Assembly: GCF_029265695.1 (NCBI RefSeq)
Contig: NZ_JAJUHW010000026.1
Span: 1 to 41,960 of the forward strand
Source: Gracilinema caldarium
GTDB lineage: Bacteria; Spirochaetota; Spirochaetia; Treponematales; Breznakiellaceae
Direction: 5' to 3'
Length of the DNA stretch: 41,960 bases
Position numbers and translations under genes: made by a program. Shown here in pieces: positions 1 to 6,744 of the stretch (positions are counted from its first letter, which is position 1; every line of letters starts with the position of its first letter). The notes under the pieces are model-generated. The model ran no database searches. It saw nothing but the letters and a program-made list of their open reading frames with translations, and was not told the origin of the DNA.

Positions 1-239
1 ACCTGGAGCTTCTCCATGGCTTTCAGCCGCTGCTTCACCAGCCGTAAGTCTCGTTTCTTCTCCACCACTTTTCGCTGCGGCCGTAATAATCCTTCGGCCC
101 GGAGTATTTTTAGTACCGTCGTTACACTTACCGGTAGCTCTAATTCTTGCTTCAACCGTGTTGCACTCTTTCGTTTGCCTGCCCGCTGTAGCTCCTCTAC
201 AATTGCATGAACGGCTTGGGGCCGGTATAATCTGACCAT
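1..239 (-). CDS. Partial transposase-like protein (N-terminal part, cut by window edge)
   Basis: An open frame runs leftward from an ATG at 239 off the window edge, giving 79 residues without a stop. The visible part begins MVRLYRPQAVHAIVEELQ, has a helix-turn-helix-like stretch (SATRLKQELELPVSVTTVLKILRAEG, read here as helices around residues 27-52), then a basic region ending KAMEKLQV. This layout, an HTH followed by a segment just before the first catalytic Asp, resembles integrase-core (rve) transposases of the IS481/IS3 type. The DDE catalytic domain would lie outside the window. No terminal inverted repeat or Shine-Dalgarno is visible. The start lies inside a palindromic CCATGG shared with the divergent phosphoesterase, so the real 5' end may be missing. 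Family call is inference. Confidence 0.45.
   Translation of the reverse strand, partial: MVRLYRPQAVHAIVEELQRAGKRKSATRLKQELELPVSVTTVLKILRAEGLLRPQRKVVEKKRDLRLVKQRLKAMEKLQ
203..231 (+). promoter_or_regulatory. sigma70 promoter of the phosphoesterase gene, predicted leaderless
   Basis: TTGCAT (203-208), a 17-base spacer and a perfect TATAAT (226-231) precede the ATG at 238 by six bases. Transcription would start at or next to the A of the ATG. No Shine-Dalgarno is present. Confidence 0.6.
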
Positions 240-795
240 GGCTGAACGTTTTAACTTCCCTACAGCACTGGTGCTTTCCGATACCCACGGGGTTCTGCAG
301 AACCTGGCGGCGGTTCTGGACTGGGCCAAGGGCTGCCGGGGCATTGAACAGCTCTGGTTTTTAGGAGACGGCATCGCGGACCTCCCCCTCGTGGCTGAAC
401 GGACCGGTTACCGCCCCGAATGGGCACTGGTGCGGGGAAACGGAGACTTTGATCATCAATATCCACCAACCCGTATAGTAGAATTTTCAGGGAAGCGGTT
501 TTATCTTACCCACGGTCATATTCAGGGAGTTCACGATAGCCTTGACACCCTGCTCCGCCTTAGCACCGCGGATGAGGCGGATGGTATTATATTCGGTCAT
601 ACCCATAGACCCTATTGGGAAGAGATAGAGGGCCGGCTCGTCCTTAATCCAGGCAGTCTCGGTAAGCCCCGGAATCCCCAGGGGCCAACCTTTGCGACCC
701 TCACCGTCCCCGCGGACCAATGGTTTATCGTCCGGTTCTGGCATCTTGTCCCAGGCACCTTAGGGCGCCTTGCGGTACGGGAACTGGAACTGTAG
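238..795 (+). CDS. YfcE/MJ0936-type metallophosphoesterase
   Basis: A 185-residue protein of the calcineurin-like phosphoesterase fold. Metal-site motifs appear in order: SDTHG near residue 14 (D-x-H), GDGIAD near 43, RGNGDFD near 66 (GN-D/H motif), THGH near 91 and GHTHRP near 120 (G-H-x-H), followed by LNPGSLGKPRN, typical of the YfcE branch. Members are cytosolic, Mn-dependent phosphodiesterases or phosphatases acting on small substrates. The physiological substrate here is unknown. Length is normal for the family. It stands alone on this strand and appears to be read from a promoter that leaves almost no 5' leader. The gene immediately follows a transposase-like fragment on the other strand. 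Confidence 0.85.
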   Translation: MAERFNFPTALVLSDTHGVLQNLAAVLDWAKGCRGIEQLWFLGDGIADLPLVAERTGYRPEWALVRGNGDFDHQYPPTRIVEFSGKRFYLTHGHIQGVHDSLDTLLRLSTADEADGIIFGHTHRPYWEEIEGRLVLNPGSLGKPRNPQGPTFATLTVPADQWFIVRFWHLVPGTLGRLAVRELEL

Positions 796-1057
796 GATCT
801 GGGCAGATCCATTTTGGTTTCTTTTATGGCTCAGCATGAGCTATGGGTTCACCAATTTTGCGTGGATTTGGCTCCTCTTAGATCGGGATGGGCATGGGGT
901 TGAATGGTCACTGCTTATAAGCGGCATCCGCCCGCCCTTATGGCAGCCCCTCGTTATCAATTCGTTAATCGAAACAAACTTGGGGATGCCCTATATTTAT
1001 CTTATTCATAAACAGGTTACTAAAACCTGGAAAGAAGACTTAACAAAACAAGGGTAG
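770..1057 (+). CDS. Possible small membrane protein, function unknown
   Basis: A 95-residue frame with a TTG start at 770 (AGGG five bases upstream) that overlaps the end of the phosphoesterase gene; an ATG at 836 is an alternative. Residues about 15-37 form a strongly hydrophobic, aromatic segment (FWFLLWLSMSYGFTNFAWIW), and a second mildly apolar part ends in a basic tail (HKQVTKTWKEDLTKQG). Because the hydrophobic helix begins before Met-836, the upstream start or a truncated 5' end is more sensible. I recognise no family. It could be a real orphan membrane protein, the remnant of a larger one, or a chance frame in the 281-base gap between two convergent genes. Confidence 0.35.
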   Translation: MRYGNWNCRIWADPFWFLLWLSMSYGFTNFAWIWLLLDRDGHGVEWSLLISGIRPPLWQPLVINSLIETNLGMPYIYLIHKQVTKTWKEDLTKQG

Positions 1058-1076
1058 ATGCGGCGAAGCGGCGGCC

Positions 1077-1781
1077 TTATTTATCGATATACCGCACCGT
1101 CATTGATGAAAACAGCCATAGAGCTGTATCAATTCCCGCGAGACTCGGCCGGATTTCGCCATCCGATCCATCAACAGATCCCACACCAATCGGTTCAAAC
1201 CGAGCCTCTCGGGGTCCAGATCCAATATCGATCTCCGCCCGGTAAACAACCGAAGGTTGACCGTTCACCCCCGCATTCTTCTTTGTGTATGTCCCGTTCC
1301 AATCGTAGGATCGGTTTGTCTCCAGCATTACCACATAAGGCCCCGCAGGAATACGGGAAACAATGTTATTGCCATACACCACATCTTTTCCAACCGTGGT
1401 CGGAGAAGAAACCGCGTCTACTTTACCGGACTTCCTCGCAGTCCAAACAGGCAAGGCTTCAGGACGCCCCTTTTGGGGTGCAGCTCGATACTTTCCCGTA
1501 ACCGCAAGTTCGGTAACATAGATGGTATCAAGGTAACGACCGTCAGGGGTTTCAATCCATGCAGCCACCTGAGGCCATACGGTATAGCGGATCCACAGCA
1601 TGCGCATATCCTTTGCGTAAAAGGGGCCCGGTTCCAGATGCAGTTCTAAACGGGGCCCTGAGACAATTCCCGTTTTTGGAGCAGGCCGATTTTCTGGTTC
1701 GCTTGAGCAAGCCACCGCAAACATACTCACCAGAATAAAAAGGACAATTGTGCCCGCATTACTTCTCATATTCCTAACCAT
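1077..1781 (-). CDS. Exported lipoprotein, DUF2271-like
   Basis: A 234-residue protein with a lipoprotein signal: basic MVRNMRSNAG, a hydrophobic core (TIVLFILVSMFAVAC) and a lipobox ending at Cys-25. The mature part has a pattern like DUF2271/FlgD-type periplasmic beta proteins: an AAWIETPDGRYLDTIYVTE strand pair, ALPVWTAR, a DAVSSPT segment, then PAGPYVVMLETNRSYDWN and a NAGVNGQPSVVYRAE stretch. These domains have no firmly assigned function; lipid anchoring in the inner or outer membrane is expected. The start is set by GGAGGAAA (1786-1793) five bases away. A perfect-consensus promoter overlapped by a long operator lies upstream, shared with the divergent tetR-type gene, so repression by that regulator is likely. 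Confidence 0.75.
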   Translation of the reverse strand: MVRNMRSNAGTIVLFILVSMFAVACSSEPENRPAPKTGIVSGPRLELHLEPGPFYAKDMRMLWIRYTVWPQVAAWIETPDGRYLDTIYVTELAVTGKYRAAPQKGRPEALPVWTARKSGKVDAVSSPTTVGKDVVYGNNIVSRIPAGPYVVMLETNRSYDWNGTYTKKNAGVNGQPSVVYRAEIDIGSGPREARFEPIGVGSVDGSDGEIRPSLAGIDTALWLFSSMTVRYIDK

Positions 1782-1809
1782 TGTGTTTCCTCCGTGCCAA
1801 ACCTTTTAA

Positions 1810-1856
1810 TGTTGACACTTCCAACATTATACAGTTTAGTGTTGGCAGTGTCAACA
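1810..1856. promoter_or_regulatory. 47-bp palindromic operator with divergent promoters (lipoprotein / TetR gene)
   Basis: Two 17-base arms (1810-1826 and 1840-1856) are inverted copies with one mismatch, separated by 13 bases. On the minus strand TTGACA (1849-1854), a 17-base spacer and TATAAT (1826-1831) form a perfect sigma70 promoter for the lipoprotein gene, with both boxes inside the arms. On the plus strand TTGACA (1812-1817), 17 bases and TTTAGT (1835-1840) point to the TetR-type gene; a second TATAAT lies at 1860-1865. The layout predicts that regulator binding blocks both promoters. Confidence 0.75.
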
Positions 1857-1924
1857 TCTTATAATACAGCATAGATTCCCTTTGACGAAACAATCAATGA
1901 AAGAGTAAAATGAGGAAGCATAGC

Positions 1925-2551
1925 ATGAATAAACAGCAAACAAAAAAAGAAACCTATCATCATGGCCGCCTGCGGGAAGAGCTTATTAGAAGAGGCTTAG
2001 ATGCTCTGGAACGCGAAGGGGTCGAAGCTCTGAGTCTGCGTGCCCTTGCAGAAGCAGCTGGGGTTTCCAAGACAGCCCCGTACCGGCATTTTAAAAACAA
2101 AGACCTTTTCCTGGGAGCCCTCGCCGACGAAGGATACAGGCTCCTGTATGAAGCTTTAGCGGTTTCCCTTGAAACACAAAAAGATAAAACAGTCGATGAA
2201 AGTCCACTCAGCCTTATGGGCAGAACATATATGGAATTTGCGGTCGCACGACCTGCTCTTTACAGGTTGATGAACTCTTCTCTGATATGTGTCATGCCTA
2301 ATGAGTATACAGGATGGGCACGCAAATCCCTCCAGCTGCTTGCGCAAACCCTTGCAGCCGGAAATGGCGCTGCACCACACACACCAGATGCAGGCGAAAC
2401 GGAATCCATAGATTTGGACATTACCACCGCAGCCTGGGCTTACATACATGGCCTTACCATGATCCGGATTGATAAGCTTTACCCCACAGACCTCCCTGAG
2501 CCAGACTGGGACAGATTAATGAAGATAATGCTGAAGATTCCAATTTCATGA
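1925..2551 (+). CDS. TetR/AcrR-family transcriptional regulator
   Basis: The protein is 208 residues from ATG-1925, which has AGGAAG six bases upstream; an ATG at 1910 would add five residues. The N-terminal TetR domain is clear: HHGRLREELIRRGLDALE, then the helix-turn-helix SLRALAEAAGVSKTAPYRHF followed by KNKDLFLGAL. The C-terminal half (YMEFAVARPALYRLM, then a helix ending AYIHGLTMIRID) looks like the TetR_C_13/WHG ligand-binding type. Such repressors release DNA on binding a small, usually hydrophobic ligand. It is divergent from the lipoprotein gene, with the palindromic operator between them, so self-repression plus control of the lipoprotein is the simple reading. The ligand is unknown. 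Confidence 0.88.
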   Translation: MNKQQTKKETYHHGRLREELIRRGLDALEREGVEALSLRALAEAAGVSKTAPYRHFKNKDLFLGALADEGYRLLYEALAVSLETQKDKTVDESPLSLMGRTYMEFAVARPALYRLMNSSLICVMPNEYTGWARKSLQLLAQTLAAGNGAAPHTPDAGETESIDLDITTAAWAYIHGLTMIRIDKLYPTDLPEPDWDRLMKIMLKIPIS

Positions 2552-2672
2552 AATAATTCCCTTAATTGTTTTTTATCGGGTATAGGTGAATCCTGAAAGA
2601 GTCAATACAAAAGAGCCGTTTTGAACGAATGCGCAAAGGAATAAGGCCGCTGAGCCACACCCGGTCACCTGT

Positions 2673-2723
2673 TGTGCCCCGCCATCCGGAGGGATAGCGC
2701 CACAAGCGGGCACAGGCCCTCCG
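2673..2723. other. Structured non-coding segment: two interleaved GC-rich stems
   Basis: In the 176-base gap between two convergent genes, stem A pairs 2673-2682 with 2706-2714 (nine pairs, one bulged C) and stem B pairs 2687-2693 with 2717-2723 (seven perfect pairs). The 5' arm of B lies inside A and its 3' arm outside, so the stems either form a pseudoknot or exclude each other. There is no T-run on either side, so a standard intrinsic terminator is unlikely. It matches no RNA class I recognise. Confidence 0.4.
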
Positions 2724-2727
2724 CACC

Positions 2728-3708
2728 TCATGGAGTAATTATATAATTAGCCAGAGCCTCGGCAAACTGTGCGTTTTTGCTGCTCCTTTTTGTTGCCATC
2801 TCTAAGCCCCGGGCAATAGACTCCCGCACATTGGCGCTTGGCTGCTGGAAGTCAGCCTCGAGGTTTATAAATGGTTCAGTGGAAGCAAGGACTTTAATAA
2901 ACTCAGTGCCATAGGGAGCGCCGAGCTTGAATGCAAAGGGATCATGTGGGCCGGGGATGGTGAGCAGGGTATTGGCTAAAATACGGCCATCTTTACCGCC
3001 ATACGAATTGGGCCAAATGAGCGTTGCGGCGCCCGATACATCAATATGATACAACCTCACATAGGCGTCCTGGTTTACATATACATAGATTTTTAAGCTA
3101 TCCCCGTCACGGTACACCCCGCCAGCCCCCCGATCGGTTGCAACAGATACGGTAAGAATTGTACGCTGGCTCGAGGGGTCATTTACATCGGTACTGATAA
3201 AGTTAGAAAGGAGCTGGGCCCGGTCCACGGTCTCCTTATCCGGTACAATGGCTATATTTTTTGGGAGATCCTTAAGCAGAAAGCTTACTTCTTCAGAGCC
3301 AATGAGATTACCATTTCTTAAACTTGTCAGGTCAAATTGCACCCGGACGCGGTCCTGTTCCTTAAAAAACTTGCCCGAAAGCATGGCATCCACCTGATTG
3401 GTGGCAAAAAAATCAGCATATTGGGCCCGGAATGCGGGATCCATGGCAAACACCGCCGCTCGGTTAAAAAGCCGCACTCGTTTGGAGCTCGGCGCTGCCC
3501 GGGTTAATTCGTCTTCCAGCCACCGCGAAAAGGGAGTCGCGATTCCAGAATACTCATAGGTAAAGGACCCAAAGGCTACTTGCAGATGATCTTCGTAGTA
3601 AGAAGAGGCAAGCATGTCCATCAATGTGGATAAACGAGTGTTCGGGGCTGCCGGCAGTAATACAGTAAGAATGCTCAATAAATTGATGAAAATTAATGTT
3701 CTTTTCAT
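2728..3708 (-). CDS. Exported protein with C-terminal DUF4384-like domain
   Basis: A 326-residue protein with an N-terminal signal peptide (MKRTLIFINLLSILTVLLPAAP). Residues about 25-160 resemble a FlgO/CsgG-like beta domain that reads as a periplasmic assembly or sensing module (AFGSFTYEYSGIATPFSRWLEDEL, later MLSGKFFKEQDRVRVQFDL). Residues about 180-285 match the DUF4384 pattern: YRDGDSLKIYVYVNQDAYVRLYHID, LIWPNSYGGKDGRILAN, PYGTEFIKVLAS. DUF4384 domains occur in secreted or envelope proteins, often beside kinases or peptidases; no enzyme activity is established. It starts only 13 bases after the toxin gene stop, with AGGTACGG before the ATG, so it may be read through from the toxin-antitoxin promoter. 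The C-terminal call is firmer than the N-terminal one. Confidence 0.7.
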   Translation of the reverse strand: MKRTLIFINLLSILTVLLPAAPNTRLSTLMDMLASSYYEDHLQVAFGSFTYEYSGIATPFSRWLEDELTRAAPSSKRVRLFNRAAVFAMDPAFRAQYADFFATNQVDAMLSGKFFKEQDRVRVQFDLTSLRNGNLIGSEEVSFLLKDLPKNIAIVPDKETVDRAQLLSNFISTDVNDPSSQRTILTVSVATDRGAGGVYRDGDSLKIYVYVNQDAYVRLYHIDVSGAATLIWPNSYGGKDGRILANTLLTIPGPHDPFAFKLGAPYGTEFIKVLASTEPFINLEADFQQPSANVRESIARGLEMATKRSSKNAQFAEALANYIITP

Positions 3709-3721
3709 AACCGTACCTATT

Positions 3722-4111
3722 TTAGGTTAATTTTTCTGCTTGAGCTATTTCAAATAATTTTTTGTCGCATGACAATATTTTGGCTACGTTTCTTCTTGCC
3801 ACGACAAGATAAAACATATCATATGGAGATGAATTGTTCTTAATTCCTTCTAAATATGCCTCGCGCCATAGTTCTTTTGAATCCACGAATATATCCACTA
3901 AATTGATACAAAACTCAATCCCAGCAATACACACGTCATCAGTAAATTGTTGGAATTTTTTATATTTCCAAAATACATTAGTAACCTCAGAAACAAATGT
4001 ATCGGGAGCTAATACTACTGATGAGTTTTTAACTTTTTCTAAAAAAATTTTAGAGTGTTCTCTTTCGAGAGCAATTTCTATGGCTGCGCTCGCATCAAGC
4101 ACTACTCTCAT
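3722..4111 (-). CDS. PIN-domain toxin (VapC family)
   Basis: A 129-residue PIN-domain ribonuclease. The acidic catalytic residues are in place: Asp-6 in VVLDASAAIEIA, the Glu of DTFVSEVTNVFWKY (about residue 43), the Asp of SSPYDMFYLVVARR (about 98) and the Asp of SCDKKLF (about 115). VapC enzymes cleave specific RNAs, often initiator tRNA or 23S rRNA, when the antitoxin is lost. It overlaps the upstream antitoxin gene by four bases (ATGA, 4108-4111), the usual coupled arrangement. Both genes are markedly A+T rich beside neighbours rich in C and G, which suggests acquisition by transfer. The exact RNA target cannot be read from sequence. Confidence 0.88.
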   Translation of the reverse strand: MRVVLDASAAIEIALEREHSKIFLEKVKNSSVVLAPDTFVSEVTNVFWKYKKFQQFTDDVCIAGIEFCINLVDIFVDSKELWREAYLEGIKNNSSPYDMFYLVVARRNVAKILSCDKKLFEIAQAEKLT

Positions 4112-4353
4112 CGCGAATCCCGATCTTCTCTTACCATTTGTTCTGGGCTCGGTAAATTTTTTGTATCAATACCGAGGCCTTGAAAGGATTCAAGAAGTTT
4201 TTTTCTTCTTTCACGATTATTTAATCTATTTTCAATTCCTTCTTTCAAAAGAACAATGGTCTCTTGCGCTAAGCTACGATGTTCTTTTTCAGCGAGAAAA
4301 CTTAACTGATTGTATAATTCTTGCGGCAAATCTCTTACTTGAAGCGTCGGCAT
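4108..4353 (-). CDS. VapB/FitA-type ribbon-helix-helix antitoxin
   Basis: An 81-residue protein beginning MPTLQVRDLPQELYNQLSFLAEKEHRSLAQE, a textbook ribbon-helix-helix: one short strand that binds DNA in the major groove, then two helices. The charged C-terminal tail (NRERRKKLLESF through SPEQMVREDRDSR) is the part expected to wrap and block the PIN toxin. FitA/VapB proteins repress their own operon as a complex with the toxin. The start at 4353 follows GAGGTGGTG closely. A 17-bp palindrome over its -10 box just upstream supports autoregulation. Confidence 0.85.
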   Translation of the reverse strand: MPTLQVRDLPQELYNQLSFLAEKEHRSLAQETIVLLKEGIENRLNNRERRKKLLESFQGLGIDTKNLPSPEQMVREDRDSR

Positions 4354-4365
4354 TCACCACCTCGC

Positions 4366-4382
4366 ATGCATTATACATGCAT
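4366..4382 (-). promoter_or_regulatory. Palindromic operator over the -10 box of the toxin-antitoxin operon
   Basis: ATGCAT-TATAC-ATGCAT is a perfect 17-bp palindrome. The minus-strand -10 box TATAAT (4370-4375) lies inside it, about 17 bases before the antitoxin ATG. The -35 is poor. Binding of the RHH antitoxin here would block RNA polymerase. Confidence 0.6.
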
Positions 4383-4428
4383 AATAATACCAAAAAGGAG
4401 GGTCGTCAATCTAATTTTCCCCATCGCC

Positions 4429-4458
4429 TTGCCCCGGCTTGGCAAAAATCAGTATAAT
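4429..4458 (+). promoter_or_regulatory. sigma70 promoter of trpS
   Basis: TTGCCC (4429-4434), an 18-base spacer and a perfect TATAAT (4453-4458). The ribosome site AAGGAG (4472-4477) sits seven bases before the trpS ATG, so this gene, unlike several others here, has a normal short leader. Confidence 0.65.
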
Positions 4459-4484
4459 GCGAACCAATTCCAAGGAGTATACCC

Positions 4485-5483
4485 ATGCGCAAAATATCGC
4501 TTACCGGCATTAAGCCAACCGGTTCTTTACATATCGGCAACTATTTTGGGGCCATCAAACCGGCCCTGGAACTGGCTCGGGATTACGAAGCCCGGTATTT
4601 TATAGCCGACTACCATGCCCTGAACTCAGTAAAGGACAGCAAGGAGCTCACGACCTATATCAGAGAGGTTGCCGCGGGATGGCTCGCCGCAGGGCTGGAT
4701 CCAGAAAAGGTGGTCTTTTACCGCCAAAGCTCGGTCCCCGAAACCTTTGAACTCTCTACCATATTGATGGCCTTTACCGCCAAGGGGCTCATGAACCGGG
4801 CCCATGCGTACAAGGCAGCAGTCCAGGCGAACAATGAAAAGGGCGAAGACCCCGATGCGGGGATAAACATGGGGCTCTATACCTACCCGGTCCTCATGGC
4901 GGCGGATATACTCCTCTTCGACACCGACGTGGTTCCCGTGGGAAAGGACCAGGTCCAGCATGTAGAAATGGCCCAGGACATTGCGGGGGCCATCAATTTT
5001 AACTATAAAAAGGACCTGCTCGTTATTCCCCAGGCCTTAATACAGGAATCCGTGGCGGTAATCCCCGGCCTGGACGGCCGTAAAATGAGCAAAAGCTACA
5101 ATAACTATATTCCCCTCTTTGCGCCTGAAAAACAGCTCCGCAAGCTTATCATGCGGATTGTTACCAATTCACAAACAGTGGAGGAGCCCAAGGATCCCGA
5201 TACCTGCCAGATTTTTGCCCTCTACAAGCTGTTTGCTAACAAGGAAGAACAGGAAGCCCTGGCTGCCCGGTACCGTGCAGGGGGCATGGGCTGGGGCGAG
5301 GCAAAGGAAGCCCTGTTCCAGGTGGTGAACCGGGAACTTACCCCCATGCGGGAACGCTTTGAGGCCCTCATTGCAGACCCTGCGGGCCTGGATAAGACCC
5401 TAAAAGAGGGGGCAGAAAAGGCCCGCAGCATTGCGAGCCGCACCATCGCTCGGCTTCGCAAGGCTATCGGAATCGACTATTGA
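4485..5483 (+). CDS. trpS: Tryptophanyl-tRNA synthetase
   Basis: A 332-residue class I aminoacyl-tRNA synthetase that charges tRNA-Trp in the cytosol. The HIGH signature is GSLHIGNYFGA (about residues 13-23) and the KMSKS loop is GRKMSKSYNN (about 198-207). TrpRS-specific features include GIKPTGSLHIGN, the ADYHAL segment, the LMAADILLFDTDVVPVGKDQVQHVE block and PKDPDTCQIFALYKLF near the C-terminus. Length is typical of bacterial TrpRS. AAGGAG and a good promoter lie directly upstream. Its TGA overlaps the ATG of truA (TGATG), so the two are translationally coupled. Confidence 0.97.
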   Translation: MRKISLTGIKPTGSLHIGNYFGAIKPALELARDYEARYFIADYHALNSVKDSKELTTYIREVAAGWLAAGLDPEKVVFYRQSSVPETFELSTILMAFTAKGLMNRAHAYKAAVQANNEKGEDPDAGINMGLYTYPVLMAADILLFDTDVVPVGKDQVQHVEMAQDIAGAINFNYKKDLLVIPQALIQESVAVIPGLDGRKMSKSYNNYIPLFAPEKQLRKLIMRIVTNSQTVEEPKDPDTCQIFALYKLFANKEEQEALAARYRAGGMGWGEAKEALFQVVNRELTPMRERFEALIADPAGLDKTLKEGAEKARSIASRTIARLRKAIGIDY

Positions 5484-6262
5484 TGAACCTCCGGTCCATC
5501 AAATTAGTGGTAGCCTACGATGGGAGCCGCTTTAAGGGCTGGCAAAAGGGTAACGGCAGAACCGTCCAGGCGGTACTGGAAGCGGCCCTCCTTGCGGCCC
5601 TGCCCCGCGCTTCGGGGGGCGCGGTAGCGCCGGGGAGCTACACTGCGGAGGCACTGCACCTTGTGGGGGCAGGCCGCACCGACGCGGGGGTCCACGCAGC
5701 GGGCCAGGTGGCAAGTGCGGTGGTTCCCGTCAAAGCAGACCTGGAAAAACTCTTCCGGACGGTCAACGAGGAGCTGCCCGCCGACGTAGCGGTGCGCTTC
5801 ATCGAGCCCGCCCCGGAGCGCTTCCACGCCCGGTACCACGCAAAAACACGGACCTACCGCTACAGTATTATAACGGGGCCCGCTGGAGACCCCTTTCGGG
5901 CAGCCTACTCCTGGCATATCCGGGACCAGTTAGACATTGCAGCCATGGAGGCCGCAGCGAAAGTTCTTGAAGGCACCCATGACTTTACCAGCCTTACGGC
6001 GGATAAATCCAAAACAAACCGGGTCAGGACTATTCACCGCATCGGCATTAAACAAAAGGGCCCTCAGCTCGACATTTTTTTTACCGCCGACAGCTTTCTT
6101 TGGAACCAGGTCCGCATTATGACCATGGTTCTAGTCCAGGCAGGCCTTGGCAAGCTGCAGCCACAGGACATTTCTGCCCTGCTACACGCCCAGGACCGTT
6201 CACGGGCTCCCGAACCGGCCCCGGCACGGGGTCTCTGCCTTATGTCCGTATCATACGAATAG
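5483..6262 (+). CDS. truA: tRNA pseudouridine(38-40) synthase TruA
   Basis: A 259-residue TruA enzyme, which isomerises uridines 38-40 in the anticodon arm of many tRNAs. The catalytic Asp is in GAGRTDAGVHAAGQVA (about residues 61-76). Family signatures include VAYDGSRFKGWQ at the start, the FHARYHAKTRTYRYSI block and FLWNQVRIMTMVLVQAGLGKL near residue 210. The ATG at 5483 is shared with the trpS stop; an in-frame TTG at 5480 is a less likely start. Family length is about 245-270. It probably ends the trpS operon. Confidence 0.96.
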   Translation: MNLRSIKLVVAYDGSRFKGWQKGNGRTVQAVLEAALLAALPRASGGAVAPGSYTAEALHLVGAGRTDAGVHAAGQVASAVVPVKADLEKLFRTVNEELPADVAVRFIEPAPERFHARYHAKTRTYRYSIITGPAGDPFRAAYSWHIRDQLDIAAMEAAAKVLEGTHDFTSLTADKSKTNRVRTIHRIGIKQKGPQLDIFFTADSFLWNQVRIMTMVLVQAGLGKLQPQDISALLHAQDRSRAPEPAPARGLCLMSVSYE

Positions 6263-6282
6263 TAGCCGAGCCAGCCCATAGT

Positions 6283-6291
6283 TGATATAGT
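6283..6291 (+). promoter_or_regulatory. Extended -10 promoter of ndk, predicted leaderless
   Basis: TG-A-TATAGT (6283-6291) is an extended -10 element ending six bases before the ndk ATG. The -35 is weak. No Shine-Dalgarno is present between 6262 and 6298, so the mRNA probably starts at or next to the ATG. Confidence 0.45.
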
Positions 6292-6297
6292 ACCCCT

Positions 6298-6744
6298 ATG
6301 AAAGAACGCACCTTTGCCATGCTGAAACCCGGCGTTTTACAGCGCCGCATTGTTGGAGAAGTGCTTTCCCGTTTTGAACGGAAGGGCCTTAAAATCGTTG
6401 GATTAAAATTGATGCAAATGGACCGCTCCCTTGTGGAAGCCCATTACCGTGAACATGTGGGCAAGGATTTTTACGATAAACTGGTGGCCTACACCCTTTC
6501 CGGACCTGTGGTCGCCATGGTTTTGGAGGGTGACGGGGTTATCGCCACAGTGCGCCGCCTCGTGGGTCCCACAGACGTTACTAATGCCCCGCCCGGTACC
6601 ATCCGCGGCGACTTTGCCTATCAAACAAGGCTGAACATTGTACACGCCTCCGATTCCCCTGCCAGCGCAGAGCGGGAAATAGGCCTATTTTTTAAGGAAT
6701 CGGAAATCATCGATTGGGAGGACGGCAATGAACGCTGGTTCTAA
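6298..6744 (+). CDS. ndk: Nucleoside diphosphate kinase
   Basis: A 148-residue NDK, which passes the terminal phosphate of ATP to other nucleoside diphosphates through a phospho-histidine. It starts ERTFAMLKPGVLQRRIVGEV (ATP-binding lysine in LKP). The active-site histidine lies in NIVHASDSPASAEREIGLFF (about residue 117), preceded by the VRRLVGPTDVTNAPPGTIRGDF segment. Length is typical. There is no ribosome-binding sequence ahead of the ATG, while an extended -10 box lies six bases upstream. The 3' end overlaps the pepF gene by 17 bases, which links their translation. Confidence 0.96.
   Translation: MKERTFAMLKPGVLQRRIVGEVLSRFERKGLKIVGLKLMQMDRSLVEAHYREHVGKDFYDKLVAYTLSGPVVAMVLEGDGVIATVRRLVGPTDVTNAPPGTIRGDFAYQTRLNIVHASDSPASAEREIGLFFKESEIIDWEDGNERWF

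Noticed and set aside
1058-1649. Two plus-strand frames opposite the lipoprotein gene
   Set aside because: Low-complexity His/Pro/Arg-rich translations, no ribosome sites, and the minus-strand lipoprotein is well supported.
2560-2727. Possible SRP RNA, tmRNA or known riboswitch in the tetR-DUF4384 gap
   Set aside because: The conserved SRP GGAAGGAAGCAGCC-type loop and tmRNA tRNA-like ends are absent, and ZTP, c-di-GMP and fluoride motifs do not fit on either strand.
2560-2727. Integron attC site (integrons are known in Treponema denticola)
   Set aside because: No paired GTTRRRY and RYYYAAC core sites are present around the stems, and the downstream genes do not look like cassettes.
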